64,000 nucleotides of DNA from Allostella vacuolata (GCA_006739055.1 AP019702.1:5109388-5173387), one strand, 5' to 3'; numbered from the stretch's first letter, positions 6,801 to 15,443 are shown. The notes: generated by a model from the letters alone, not told the origin. Translations and numbers: made by a program.

Positions 6801-8060
6801 ATGACGGACGACAGCGCAGGGCAGGCACGATGGTCGAACGCGGGCGTGGTCGGACTGGGCTTCCTGGCGCTGGCGCTGGCCTTCTCCGCCCGCGGCGCCC
6901 TGTCGCTGGCCATGCCGGCCTGGCAGGCGGAATTCGGCTGGAGCCGCGAGTTCGTCTCCGGCATCGCGGCCGTGACCATGCTGGTGATGGCGGCGGTGGC
7001 GCCGGTCGCCGGCAATGCCGTCGACCGGCACGGACCCCGGCCGCTGCTGCTGTTCGGCCTGGCCGCGATCGGCGCCGGCATCGCGATGGTGGCCGGTGCC
7101 GGGGAGGATGGCTGGCTGTTGCCGCTGGGCTTCGCGGTCGTGGCCGGGGTCGGCTTCGGGGCGGTCGCCCAGCACGTGGTGGCCGCCGCCATCGCCCTGC
7201 GCTTCGAGACGCGGCGCGGCCTGGCGACCGGCATCGGCACCTCCGGCTCGACCGGCGGGCAATTGCTGATGATGCCGCTGCTTGCCCTGCTGCTGCAGGA
7301 CGGCGGCTGGCGCAGCGGCTTCGCCGGCCTCGCCGCGGGCGCGCTGGTGCTGCTGCTGGCGACGCTCGTCGTGCTGCGCCCGGCCGCGGCCGGCGCGGCG
7401 GGCAAGCGTGCCCGGCCGGCATCCGACCCACGCGGCACGGGCGAGCGGCTGCGCTTCCTCGCCGCCAGCCCCGTGTTCCACGCGCTCTTCTGGAGCTTCC
7501 TCTTGTGCGGCTTCACCACCAGCGGGGTGATCGAGACGCACCTCCTGCCCTACGCCGCGATCTGCGGCTTTCCCCCGGTGCTGGGGGCGACCGCCTATGG
7601 CGTGCTGTCGGGGGTCAACCTGTGCGGCATGATCCTGGCCGGCTGGTTGTCCGACCGCATGCACCGGCCGCTGCTCCTGGCCGTCATCTATGGCGGGCGG
7701 GCGCTGTGCTTCGTGCTGCTGCCGTTCATAGCCGGCGACTATCCGCTGCTGCTGGTGTTCGCGGTCCTGTTCGGGCTCTTCGACTATGCGACGGTGCCGG
7801 TGACGGCGAGCCTGGTCGCCAGCCGCCTCGGCCTGCCGATCATGGGCATGGCGATGGGCATCCTGTCGGCCGGGCACGCGGTGGGCGGCGCGGCGGGGGC
7901 CTTCGCCGGCGGCCGGGTCTTCGACCTGGCTGGCGGCTACGACGCGCTGTGGTTCGGCTCGATCGCGCTGGCCGGGCTGGCCGCGACCCTGGTCGCCGGC
8001 CTTGCTGATCCGCGCTCCTCTGGCCCGCGCACCTCCGGTCGGCTGCCCGCGCGGGCCTAG
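6801..8060 (+). CDS. Major facilitator superfamily transporter
   Basis: This is a 419-residue MFS permease with about 12 membrane segments and a central break near residue 205. The loop after TM2 has DRHGPRPLL, a form of the MFS motif A, and the second half repeats it as GWLSDRMHRPLL. The overall pattern fits the oxalate/formate or monocarboxylate-like group. ATG 6801 follows ACAGCGG with little ribosome-site character. It is divergent from the LysR gene and probably imports the substrate of the PhyH-COG4091-SDR enzymes. The end overlaps the converging MAPEG gene by 4 bases. Confidence 0.85.
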   Translation: MTDDSAGQARWSNAGVVGLGFLALALAFSARGALSLAMPAWQAEFGWSREFVSGIAAVTMLVMAAVAPVAGNAVDRHGPRPLLLFGLAAIGAGIAMVAGAGEDGWLLPLGFAVVAGVGFGAVAQHVVAAAIALRFETRRGLATGIGTSGSTGGQLLMMPLLALLLQDGGWRSGFAGLAAGALVLLLATLVVLRPAAAGAAGKRARPASDPRGTGERLRFLAASPVFHALFWSFLLCGFTTSGVIETHLLPYAAICGFPPVLGATAYGVLSGVNLCGMILAGWLSDRMHRPLLLAVIYGGRALCFVLLPFIAGDYPLLLVFAVLFGLFDYATVPVTASLVASRLGLPIMGMAMGILSAGHAVGGAAGAFAGGRVFDLAGGYDALWFGSIALAGLAATLVAGLADPRSSGPRTSGRLPARA

Positions 8061-8452
8061 CCGAGCGCGGTCAGCAGCACCAGGGCCGAGGCCACCCCCA
8101 GCACGCCCCAGGTCGCCAGGATCCCGACCGCGCGGCCGGGGCTCGGCCCCTCGGAACCGGCCAGGCCGATGGCGTGGGCCACCCGCCCGACGAACAGCAC
8201 GCCGCCCAGGATGTGCAGGTGGAGCGATCCCCAGCCCGCCAGCGCCAGCAGCAGCAGCAGGACCAGGGTGATCGGCACATACTCGGCGAAGTTGGCGTGG
8301 ACGCGGACGGCGCGCGCGAGCGCCGGGTCGCCGCCGTCGCCGATGCCGGTCTTCGTGCGATAGCGGTGGCGCACGACCCAGGCGGCGAGCGCCAGGTAGA
8401 GCAGGCCGAGCAGGCCCGCCCACACCATCACCGCGGCGATGGCCGGCCTCAC
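8057..8452 (-). CDS. MAPEG-family membrane protein
   Basis: This 131-residue, four-helix membrane protein is of the YecN-like MAPEG group (membrane-associated eicosanoid/glutathione metabolism). It shows RAVRVHANFAEYVPITLVLLLLLAL and then HILGGVLFVGRVAHAIGL, the recognisable MAPEG core. It starts at GTG 8452, which overlaps the stop of the N-carbamoyl hydrolase (GTGA), so it is co-translated with the amidohydrolase cluster. Its biochemical role in bacteria is unclear. Confidence 0.85.
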   Translation of the reverse strand: MRPAIAAVMVWAGLLGLLYLALAAWVVRHRYRTKTGIGDGGDPALARAVRVHANFAEYVPITLVLLLLLALAGWGSLHLHILGGVLFVGRVAHAIGLAGSEGPSPGRAVGILATWGVLGVASALVLLTALG

Positions 8453-9399
8453 GAGCCGGCCCCCTCGGGCGGCACGACCACGCCCGCGCGCTCGGTGATC
8501 AGCCCGTAGGCTTCCGGCCGGCGGTGCGCGGCAAAGTTGAAGATCGTCGTCTTGTACGAGACGGAATGGTCGAGGTCGCAGCGGGCGACCACCAGCTCGT
8601 CGTCGCGGCCGAGCGCCTTGGCGACGATCTCGCCCGACGGCGCGATGATGGCGGTGCCGCCGATCAGCATGCAGCCCTCCTCGACCCCGGCCTTGGCGAC
8701 GCCGACCACCCAGGTGCTGTTCTGGTAGGCGCCGGCCTGCATCGACAGGTGGTTGTGGAACTCCGCCAGATGGTCCTGCTCGGGCGCCGGCGGGTGGTGC
8801 TCGGGCGTGTTGTAGCCGAGCAGCACCATCTCGACCCCCTGCATGCCCATGACGCGATAGGTCTCGGGCCAGCGGCGGTCGTTGCAGATGCACATGCCCA
8901 TGATGCCGTCGAAGGCCCGCCACACCGGCCAGCCCAGGTTGCCGACCTCGAAATAGCGCTTCTCCAGGTGCTGGAAGGCGCGCCAGGGCTCGTGCTCCGC
9001 GTGGCCCGGCAGGTGGATCTTGCGGTACTTGCCGACGACGCGGCCGGCCTTGTCGACCAGGATCGAGGTGTTGAAGTGGCGGGTGCGACCGTCCTCCACC
9101 ACCAGCTCGGCATAGCCGATCGAGAAGCCGATGCCGAGCCGGGCCGCCTCCTCGAACAGGGGCCGCGTCTCCGGCCCCGGCATCTCGCGCTCGAAGAAGG
9201 CATCGACCTCGGCCTGGTCCTCCATCCACCAGCGGGGGAAGAAGGTGGTCAGCCCCAGTTCCGGATAGGCGACCAGGTCGCAGCCCATGGCGTGCGCCTG
9301 GCGCATCAGGTCGATCAGCCGGCGCACCACATCTGTACGCGAATGGGCGCGCTGGATCGGGCCCAGCTGGGCGGCGCCGACGGTGACGATTCGGCTCAT
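8449..9399 (-). CDS. N-carbamoyl-D-amino-acid hydrolase (nitrilase superfamily)
   Basis: This enzyme should release a D-amino acid, CO2 and ammonia from an N-carbamoyl-D-amino acid, the last step of hydantoin cleavage. The nitrilase-fold triad falls at the textbook positions of Agrobacterium DCase: Glu47 (AYPELGL), Lys127 (KYRKIHLPG) and Cys172 (CICNDRRWPE). At 316 residues it is close to the roughly 304 of characterised enzymes, and the HPPAPEQDHL loop is also family-like. It starts 7 bases after the M20 carbamoylase stop and overlaps the MAPEG start. No hydantoinase is in the window, so the N-carbamoyl substrate may come from elsewhere. Confidence 0.88.
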   Translation of the reverse strand: MSRIVTVGAAQLGPIQRAHSRTDVVRRLIDLMRQAHAMGCDLVAYPELGLTTFFPRWWMEDQAEVDAFFEREMPGPETRPLFEEAARLGIGFSIGYAELVVEDGRTRHFNTSILVDKAGRVVGKYRKIHLPGHAEHEPWRAFQHLEKRYFEVGNLGWPVWRAFDGIMGMCICNDRRWPETYRVMGMQGVEMVLLGYNTPEHHPPAPEQDHLAEFHNHLSMQAGAYQNSTWVVGVAKAGVEEGCMLIGGTAIIAPSGEIVAKALGRDDELVVARCDLDHSVSYKTTIFNFAAHRRPEAYGLITERAGVVVPPEGAGS

Positions 9400-9406
9400 G
9401 GGGTAA

Positions 9407-10645
9407 TCAGGCCTCCGCCAGTTCGATGAGGGTATGCAGCAGGACGTCGGCGCCGGCCTTCAGGTCCTCGGGCCGCGTGAACTCCTTCACGTTGTGGCTG
9501 AGGCCGCCGACGGAAGGGGTGAAGATCATGGCGGCGGGGCAGATGCGCGCCATCATCTGCGCGTCGTGCCCGGCGCCGGACGTCATTCGCCGGATCGAGT
9601 GGCCGAGTCGCCCCGCCACCCGCTCGATCCGCCCGGCGATGTCGGCATCGAAGATCACCGGCTCCAGCCGGGCCAGCGTCCGGGCGGTGACGGTCACCCC
9701 TTCGGCCTGGGCAAGGTCGGCGGTGAAGGCGGCGAGCCGCCGCTCGGCCTCGCGCAGCTGGGGCTCGTCGGTGTTGCGCAGGTCGACCGTCATCGTCGCC
9801 CGCGCCGGGATGACGTTGATGATGTTCGGCACCAGGTCGAGCTTGCCGACGGTGGCCAGCTGGTTGCCGCCCATCTTCCGGGCCAGCTCGCGCAGGAACA
9901 TGGTGATGGCGCCGGCGACGAAGCCCGCGTCGTGGCGCAGGCGCAAGGGCGTGGTGCCGGCATGGTTGGACTGGCCGGCGATCGTCAGCTCCTGCCAGGA
10001 GATGCCCTGCAGCCGGTCGACCGCACCCAGCGTCACCCCCTCCTGGTCGAGCACCGGCCCCTGCTCGATATGCAGCTCGACGAAGGCGTGCGGCTGGATG
10101 GTGCCGACCGGCATGTCGCCGACATAGCCGATCCGCGCCAGCTCCTCGCCCAGAGCCGCGCCGTCGATGCCGCGCTGGGCGAGCGCCTCGGCCAGCGACA
10201 GCCCGCCCGCATGGACCAGGCTGCCCATCATGTCGGGCGCGAAGCGCGCGCCTTCCTCGTTGGTGAAGACGGCGACGCAGAGCGGGCGGCGGGTCAGGAT
10301 CTCGGCCGCGTTCAGCGTCCGCACCACCTCCAGCCCCGCCAGCACGCCGTAGTTGCCGTCGTAGCGGCCGCCGGTGCGCACCGTGTCGATGTGCGACCCG
10401 GTCATCACCGGCCGCCCGTCCTCGCGCCCCGCCCGCACCCCGAAGATGTTGCCGATGGCGTCGATGCGCACGAAGAGGCCGAGCTGGCGCATCCATTCGA
10501 CGACCAAGTCGCGGCCCGCCCGGTCCTCGTCGGTCAGCGCCAGGCGGCAGCCGCCGCCGCCCTCGATCGCGCCGACCTCTGCCAGCGCGTCGAGCCGCGC
10601 CATCAGCGCCTGGCCGTCGATGCGAAGGTCGCGCGGGGAGCGCAT
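9407..10645 (-). CDS. M20-family Zn hydrolase, N-carbamoyl-L-amino-acid hydrolase/allantoate amidohydrolase type
   Basis: This 412-residue hydantoinase/carbamoylase-family amidase has a two-metal M20 centre: His-x-Asp in GSHIDTVRTGG, bridging Asp in GRYDGNYG, Glu in TNEEGARF, and a late His in GGLSHNVKEF. The family hydrolyses the carbamoyl group of N-carbamoyl-L-amino acids, beta-ureidopropionate or allantoate, and these cannot be separated by eye. ATG 10645 overlaps the stop of the upstream lyase (ATGA). Together with the D-specific carbamoylase next door, the operon could process both stereoisomers of ureido acids. Confidence 0.87.
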   Translation of the reverse strand: MRSPRDLRIDGQALMARLDALAEVGAIEGGGGCRLALTDEDRAGRDLVVEWMRQLGLFVRIDAIGNIFGVRAGREDGRPVMTGSHIDTVRTGGRYDGNYGVLAGLEVVRTLNAAEILTRRPLCVAVFTNEEGARFAPDMMGSLVHAGGLSLAEALAQRGIDGAALGEELARIGYVGDMPVGTIQPHAFVELHIEQGPVLDQEGVTLGAVDRLQGISWQELTIAGQSNHAGTTPLRLRHDAGFVAGAITMFLRELARKMGGNQLATVGKLDLVPNIINVIPARATMTVDLRNTDEPQLREAERRLAAFTADLAQAEGVTVTARTLARLEPVIFDADIAGRIERVAGRLGHSIRRMTSGAGHDAQMMARICPAAMIFTPSVGGLSHNVKEFTRPEDLKAGADVLLHTLIELAEA

Positions 10646-11859
10646 CAGGCGGCGTCCCGCACGGCCGACGCCGGGCGGCCGACCAGATCGGCATAGAGGG
10701 CCGGGTCGGTGTCGCCCTCGCTGCCGAACAGGAGCACGCGAGAATTGGCGTCGAGGCCGAGCCGGCGCCGCGCCTCGGGGTCGGCGGCCGCCGCCATCAG
10801 CCCGGCCAGCCCGCCCACGCCCGATTCGCCGGCGACCACCGGCGGCGTGCCCGCGGCCAGCGCCCGCATCGCCGCCACCGCGCCGTCGTCGGGGATGGTC
10901 ATGAAGGCATCCGCGCCCGGGTCCAGCACCTGCCAGGCGATCAGCGAGACCTCGCCGCAGGCCAGGCCCGCCATGATGGTATCGAGCGCACCCGGGAAGA
11001 CGGTGGGCCGCCCGGCCTCGGCGCTGGCGAAGAGACAGGCCGCCTTCTCCGGCTCGACCACCACGAAGCTGGGCCGCGCGGCGCCCCAGCGTTCCCAGAA
11101 ATGGCCGCAGATGGCCGCCGCCAGCCCGCCGACCCCGGCCTGGACGAAGCAGTGGGTCGGCCGCTCGCCGCCCGGCAGCTGGGCCATCGCCTCGTCGGCC
11201 ATCAGCGCATAGCCCTGCATGACGTCGCGCGGCACGTCGAGATAGCCCTCGTAGGAGGTGTCGGAGACGACGAACCAGCCGTTGGCGGCCGCATCCCCGG
11301 CCGCACGGCGGACGGAATCGTCGTAGTTGCCGGGGGTGCGCACCACCTCGGCTCCGAAGGCCTCGATCGCCGCGCGCCGCCCCTCGCTCACCGTCTCGTG
11401 GATGTAGATGACGCAGCGGCAGCCGAAGGTGCGCGCGCCCCAGGCGACCGAGCGGCCGTGGTTGCCGTCGGTGGCGCAGGTGACGGTCAGCCCGGCGACC
11501 AGCTCGCGATGGCGCCCGGCGACGAGGTCGGCCGAGGTCACCCGATCGCCGGTCCGGGCCGCGATCTCGCGCGCCAGCAGCCGGAACACGGCGTAGGCGC
11601 CGCCCAGCGCCTTGAAGCTGCCGAGGCCGAAGCGCCCGCTCTCGTCCTTGTACCAGACGGCGGCGACGCCGAGGTCGCGGGCCAACCCCGGCAGGGCGAC
11701 CAGCGGCGTCGGCGTATAGCCCGGCCAGCGGGTAATCTCGTCGCGCGCCTCGGCGAAGGCGGTCCGGTTGAGGACGGCGCGCTGGGCGGCGCCATATTCG
11801 GCATCCCGGCCCGCGGCGCGCGGGTTGGGGAGCAGGCGGTGGGGAATGGCGGTCGGCAT
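10645..11859 (-). CDS. dpaL: Diaminopropionate ammonia-lyase-like PLP enzyme
   Basis: This 404-residue fold-type II PLP enzyme shows the PLP lysine at about residue 83 (GLGSFKALGGAYAV), the phosphate-binding glycine loop (QAGVGGLAAAI), and the DGNHGRSVAW segment typical of DpaL. DpaL converts D- or L-2,3-diaminopropionate to pyruvate and two ammonia. It is first in a minus-strand operon ahead of two carbamoylases, which fits breakdown of an unusual or D-configured diamino acid. It is divergent from the lactate-permease-family carrier. ATG 11859 is chosen as the family-like start. A related ammonia-lyase substrate is possible. Confidence 0.85.
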   Translation of the reverse strand: MPTAIPHRLLPNPRAAGRDAEYGAAQRAVLNRTAFAEARDEITRWPGYTPTPLVALPGLARDLGVAAVWYKDESGRFGLGSFKALGGAYAVFRLLAREIAARTGDRVTSADLVAGRHRELVAGLTVTCATDGNHGRSVAWGARTFGCRCVIYIHETVSEGRRAAIEAFGAEVVRTPGNYDDSVRRAAGDAAANGWFVVSDTSYEGYLDVPRDVMQGYALMADEAMAQLPGGERPTHCFVQAGVGGLAAAICGHFWERWGAARPSFVVVEPEKAACLFASAEAGRPTVFPGALDTIMAGLACGEVSLIAWQVLDPGADAFMTIPDDGAVAAMRALAAGTPPVVAGESGVGGLAGLMAAAADPEARRRLGLDANSRVLLFGSEGDTDPALYADLVGRPASAVRDAA

Positions 11860-12014
11860 GACCGGGGCAGAGTAGCCCGAGCCCGGGCGTCGCGGCGAGA
11901 GCCGAGCATGGGGACGCTTGACCGGTCGGCCTCCGACCCCTACGGGACGACCTCGGACGAGGCCGCATTCCCCCCAGCCTCCTGAGGCGAAGCAAGGCGC
12001 AGGAGGCACCCCCG

Positions 12015-13478
12015 ATGATCTACCTGGTCTGGACGCTGCCGGCGCTGGCGGTGATCGCCGGGATCGCGAGCGGGCGGCTCGGGACGCTGGCGGCCTCGCT
12101 GCTCGGCCTCGGGATCGCCATGGTCGTGGCGCTCGCCGCTGCGCCGATCCCGTTCCAGCTCTCCGACGCGGCCGTCGCCCTCGCCCGCGGGGCGTGGATC
12201 GGCTGGATCGTGGTGCCGTACATCCTGGGCGGGCTCCTGTTCTGGAACATCGCCATGCGGCCGGGTAGTGCGGCGATGCCCGCCGAAGCGGCACCGGCCG
12301 ACGCGCGGGCCCGGCGCCGGCTGCTGTTCGCCGCCTGCTTCCTGATCGGCCCGTTCGCGGAATCCGCCACCGGCTTCGGGGTCGGGATCATCGGCACGAT
12401 GATGCTGGTCCGGCGGCTCGACGTGGCGCCGATCCATCTCCTGGCCTTCGGCCTGCTCAGCCAGACCCTGATCCTGTGGGGCGGGATGGGCAGCGGCGCC
12501 ATCATCGGCGCGGCCCTCGCCCGCACCGACCCGACCACGCTTGCCGTCCACGCCAGCTTCGTCGTCACCCTCTTCAACGCGCTCTGGCTGATGCTCTACT
12601 GGCGGCTGGCGGAGCAGGCCGGCATCGGCGCCGGCTGGCGCGAGCGGACGGGCGAGGCCGCCTGGCTCGGCGCCAGCCTGGCCCTGGTGATCGGCGCCAC
12701 CGCCCTGCTCGGGCCGGAGACGGCCATGCTCGCTGCCTACGGGCCGGTGATCGTCCTGCGCTGGCTGGTCGATGCGCGTCCGGACCGGCCCGCGTTGGTC
12801 CGCGCCATGCGGCGGATGGCGCCCTTCGCGCTGCTGATCGGCTGGCTCGTGCTGACGCGGCTCCTGCCGCCGCTGACCCATTTCCTCGAAGCGGCCGGGC
12901 GCCTGCACCCCTTCGCCGGCGCGCCCCCATGGTCGCCGCTGTTCCATGCCGGCACCTGGCTGGTGGCGGGGGCCCTCCTGACCGGCCTTGCGCGCGGGCG
13001 CGCGCCGGCCTTCCCCGCGGAGATCCGGGCCGCCTGGAAGACGGGCCGCCTGGCGGTCCTGACCATCGTCACCTTCGCCATGATGGCCGAGCTCCTGGCC
13101 GGCTCCGGCATCGCGGAGGGCCTGGCGCGCGGCATGTTCACCGCGCTCGACCGCTGGGCGATCCTCGCCACGCCGCTCGTCTCCGCGGTGATCGGGGCGC
13201 TCGCCAACAGCGGCAACGGCGCGAACGGGCTCTTCATGGCCTCGCAGGTCAGCCTGGCGACCGAGGCCGGCCTCAACGTCGCCGCCGTGATCGCCCTGCA
13301 GCATGCCGCGGCCCTGTCGCTCAACCTCGTCTCGCCGGTGCGCATGGCGATCGTCTGCAGCCTGGCCGGCACGCCGGGACGGGAGCGCGACGCCTATCGG
13401 ATCATGATGCCCTTCGCGGTCGCCGTGGTGGCCGTGCTGCTCGCATGCTCCGTCGTCGTCGCGACGCGCGCGGTGTAG
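12015..13478 (+). CDS. LctP/L-lactate-permease-family transporter
   Basis: This 487-residue polytopic protein has about 13 hydrophobic segments and the LctP signature FAESATGFGVGIIG near residue 115. The C-terminal ANSGNGANGLFMASQV and LNLVSPVRMAIVCS are also conserved. The family carries lactate, glycolate or related 2-hydroxy acids with protons. AGGAGG lies 10 bases before ATG 12015. It is divergent from the diaminopropionate-lyase operon. An FMN-dependent 2-hydroxyacid dehydrogenase lies 9 kb to the right and could use the same substrates, but this link is only positional. Confidence 0.88.
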   Translation: MIYLVWTLPALAVIAGIASGRLGTLAASLLGLGIAMVVALAAAPIPFQLSDAAVALARGAWIGWIVVPYILGGLLFWNIAMRPGSAAMPAEAAPADARARRRLLFAACFLIGPFAESATGFGVGIIGTMMLVRRLDVAPIHLLAFGLLSQTLILWGGMGSGAIIGAALARTDPTTLAVHASFVVTLFNALWLMLYWRLAEQAGIGAGWRERTGEAAWLGASLALVIGATALLGPETAMLAAYGPVIVLRWLVDARPDRPALVRAMRRMAPFALLIGWLVLTRLLPPLTHFLEAAGRLHPFAGAPPWSPLFHAGTWLVAGALLTGLARGRAPAFPAEIRAAWKTGRLAVLTIVTFAMMAELLAGSGIAEGLARGMFTALDRWAILATPLVSAVIGALANSGNGANGLFMASQVSLATEAGLNVAAVIALQHAAALSLNLVSPVRMAIVCSLAGTPGRERDAYRIMMPFAVAVVAVLLACSVVVATRAV

Positions 13479-13583
13479 GCGGGCGGGCGACGCGATTGCC
13501 CCCTTGTCGGCGGTCGGCCGCGCGCGGTACGGGAATCGTCCCTCCCGATCCGCGCCCTTTCCCTTCCGCCCGGAGCCTCCCCC

Positions 13584-15161
13584 ATGATTGATCATTCGTT
13601 CAGCCACAACTGGCAGGTGAGCAAGGCCGTCGTCCGCTCCAAGGGCGGCGTCGTCGCCTCGCAGAGCCGGCGCGCGGCCGATGCCGGTGCGGCCATCCTG
13701 CGCGCCGGCGGCAATGCGGTCGACGCCGCCATCGCCGCCTCCTTCACGGTGGGCGTGCTCGAGAACTGGATGAACGGCATCGGCGGCGGCGGCTGCATGC
13801 TGGTCTATGTCGCCCGCGAGAAGAAGGTCTACGCGGTCGACTTCACCATGGTGGCGCCGCTCGGCATCGACCCGGCCGACTACCCGCTGACCGGGACCAG
13901 CGGCGCGGCCGACCTGTTCGGCTGGCCGGGCGTGCTGGGCGACCGCAACGTCCACGGGCCGCTGTCGATCGCGGTGCCCGGCTACATGGCCGGCATCGGC
14001 CTGGCGCTGAAGACCTTCGGCACCAAGCCGCTGGCGGAGCTGATGGCGCCCGCCATCGCCCATGCCGAGCAGGGCCTGCTGGTCGACTGGTACGCCACCC
14101 TGATGATCGCGACCGGCGCCAAGGACCTGCTGAAGTACCCCGGCAGCGCCGGCATCTGGCTCGACGGCGGGGTGCCGCCGGTCGGCAACTGGTCGGGCCC
14201 GCCCAAGATGCTGCCCTTCCCCAAGCTGGCGGCGACCCTGCGCCACATCGCCGAGAACGGCGCCGACAGCTTCTACAAGGGCGCGCTCGCCCGGCAGATC
14301 GTGGCCGACATGCAGGCGGTCGGCGCCAAGCTGTCGCTCGAGGACCTGGCCCGCTACGAGGCGCGCATCGTCGAGCCGATCGAGCTCGCCTATCGCGGCT
14401 ACGAGGTCCACGCCATGTCCGGGCTGACCGCCGGCCCGACCGTCGCCCAGTGCTTCGACCGGCTGGCGGCCAGGCCGGCCAGCGGCGACGGCGCGCCCGA
14501 CACCGACCAGTACCTCGCCTATGCCCGCACCCTCCACAACGCCTATGCCGAGCGGCTGGAGACGATGGGCGAGGCGGAGGGGACGAAGGAGCCCGTCTCC
14601 ACCACCCACCTGGCGGCGATCGACGCCGAGGGCAACATGGTGACGATCACCCAGACGCTGCTGTCGCTGTTCGGCAGCAAGGTGACGCTGCCCTCGACCG
14701 GCATCCTGATGAACAACGGCATCATGTGGTTCGACCCGCGGCCGGGCCGGCCCAACGCGATCGCCCCCGGACGGCGGCCGCTCAACAACATGTGCCCGGT
14801 CATCGTCACCAAGGACGGCCAGCCGCGCTTCGCCATGGGCGCCTCGGGCGGGCGGCGGATCATGCCCGCCGTGATGCAGATCGCCGCCTTCCAGATGGAT
14901 TTCGGCATGGGCTTCGGCGAGGCCTTCGCCCAGCCCCGCCTCGACGTCAGCGGCACCGAGGGGATCACGGCCGACCCCGGCCTGCCGCAGGACACGCTCG
15001 ACGCGCTGGCGGCGGAGTTCCCGACCTCGGTGCAGCCGCGCATGGTCTACCCCAAGAACTACGCCTGCCCGGTGGCGGTCGCGGTCGACCCGGCGACGGG
15101 CGAGCGCCTGGGCACGGCCGAGCCGTCGCAGCCCTGGGGCGACGGCGCGGCGGAAATCTGA
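13584..15161 (+). CDS. Gamma-glutamyltransferase-family (Ntn) hydrolase without signal peptide
   Basis: This 525-residue gamma-glutamyltranspeptidase-like Ntn hydrolase should self-cleave before the nucleophile Thr340 (PVSTTHLAAID) into large and small chains. The N-terminal GGNAVDAAIAA and the GASGGRRIMPAV oxyanion loop match the family. Unlike Escherichia coli Ggt, there is no hydrophobic leader (MIDHSFSHNWQVSKAVV), so it is probably cytoplasmic and may use gamma-glutamylated or other N-acyl substrates inside the cell. ATG 13584 is preceded by CGGAGCCTCCCCC. A hairpin follows its stop, then the peptide ABC operon. Glutathione need not be the natural substrate. Confidence 0.85.
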   Translation: MIDHSFSHNWQVSKAVVRSKGGVVASQSRRAADAGAAILRAGGNAVDAAIAASFTVGVLENWMNGIGGGGCMLVYVAREKKVYAVDFTMVAPLGIDPADYPLTGTSGAADLFGWPGVLGDRNVHGPLSIAVPGYMAGIGLALKTFGTKPLAELMAPAIAHAEQGLLVDWYATLMIATGAKDLLKYPGSAGIWLDGGVPPVGNWSGPPKMLPFPKLAATLRHIAENGADSFYKGALARQIVADMQAVGAKLSLEDLARYEARIVEPIELAYRGYEVHAMSGLTAGPTVAQCFDRLAARPASGDGAPDTDQYLAYARTLHNAYAERLETMGEAEGTKEPVSTTHLAAIDAEGNMVTITQTLLSLFGSKVTLPSTGILMNNGIMWFDPRPGRPNAIAPGRRPLNNMCPVIVTKDGQPRFAMGASGGRRIMPAVMQIAAFQMDFGMGFGEAFAQPRLDVSGTEGITADPGLPQDTLDALAAEFPTSVQPRMVYPKNYACPVAVAVDPATGERLGTAEPSQPWGDGAAEI

Positions 15162-15166
15162 GGCGA

Positions 15167-15201
15167 CCGGTCGCCGCCGGCTTCCCCGCGGCGGCGACCG
15201 G
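15167..15201 (+). terminator. Hairpin after the gamma-glutamyltransferase gene
   Basis: A perfect 12-base-pair stem (CCGGTCGCCGCC / GGCGGCGACCGG) with an 11-base loop starts 5 bases after the stop codon. Only a short T run (GCTGTTT) follows, so it is terminator-like rather than a textbook intrinsic terminator. Confidence 0.5.
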
Positions 15202-15246
15202 ACCCGCTGTTTCGCCGGCCCGAACCACGCTTCGCCAGGCGAAAAA

Positions 15247-15260
15247 GGCACGCGACTTGC
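15247..15260 (+). promoter_or_regulatory. Sigma-54-type -24/-12 promoter upstream of the peptide ABC operon
   Basis: GGCAC-GCGAC-TTGC has the invariant GG-N10-GC spacing and matches TGGCAC-N5-TTGC at every base shown. It would start transcription near 15272, leaving a leader of about 170 bases. The match is direct; dependence on RpoN is inferred. By chance about one such match may occur in a window of this size and composition. Confidence 0.45.
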
Positions 15261-15316
15261 TTACCGCAGGGATGAGGCTTCACCGATCGCCCGGATGGGG
15301 TACCCGGTTTCGCCAT

Positions 15317-15424
15317 GCCCGCGCTTGTAAGAGCGGGCGGTCTGGCTATTCTACCAGACGACAAGAAGGCGAACGGGGCCCCGCAGGGGCGGCAACCGTA
15401 CGAATTGTCCCCCCGCCGGGGGGA
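15317..15424 (+). promoter_or_regulatory. Structured leader with four hairpins before the peptide-binding protein gene
   Basis: Four local stems follow one another: GCCCGC/GCGGGC (15317-15338), GTCTGG/CCAGAC (15340-15359), GCCCC/GGGGC (15378-15390) and TCCCCCC/GGGGGGA (15408-15424). The last ends 19 bases before the ATG, just ahead of the GGGGAAGGGGA ribosome site. On the opposite strand the first two resemble tRNA anticodon and D arms, but no full cloverleaf forms. It could be a cis-regulatory leader; I do not recognise a known riboswitch. Confidence 0.35.
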
Positions 15425-15443
15425 TGACTGGGGAAGGGGAACA

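Noticed and set aside
11940-15251. Minus-strand open frame of 1103 codons across the transporter and gamma-glutamyltransferase genes
   Set aside because: It is antisense to two clear genes, has shadow composition (Arg, Gly, His, Asp rich, no domains) and results from high third-position GC.
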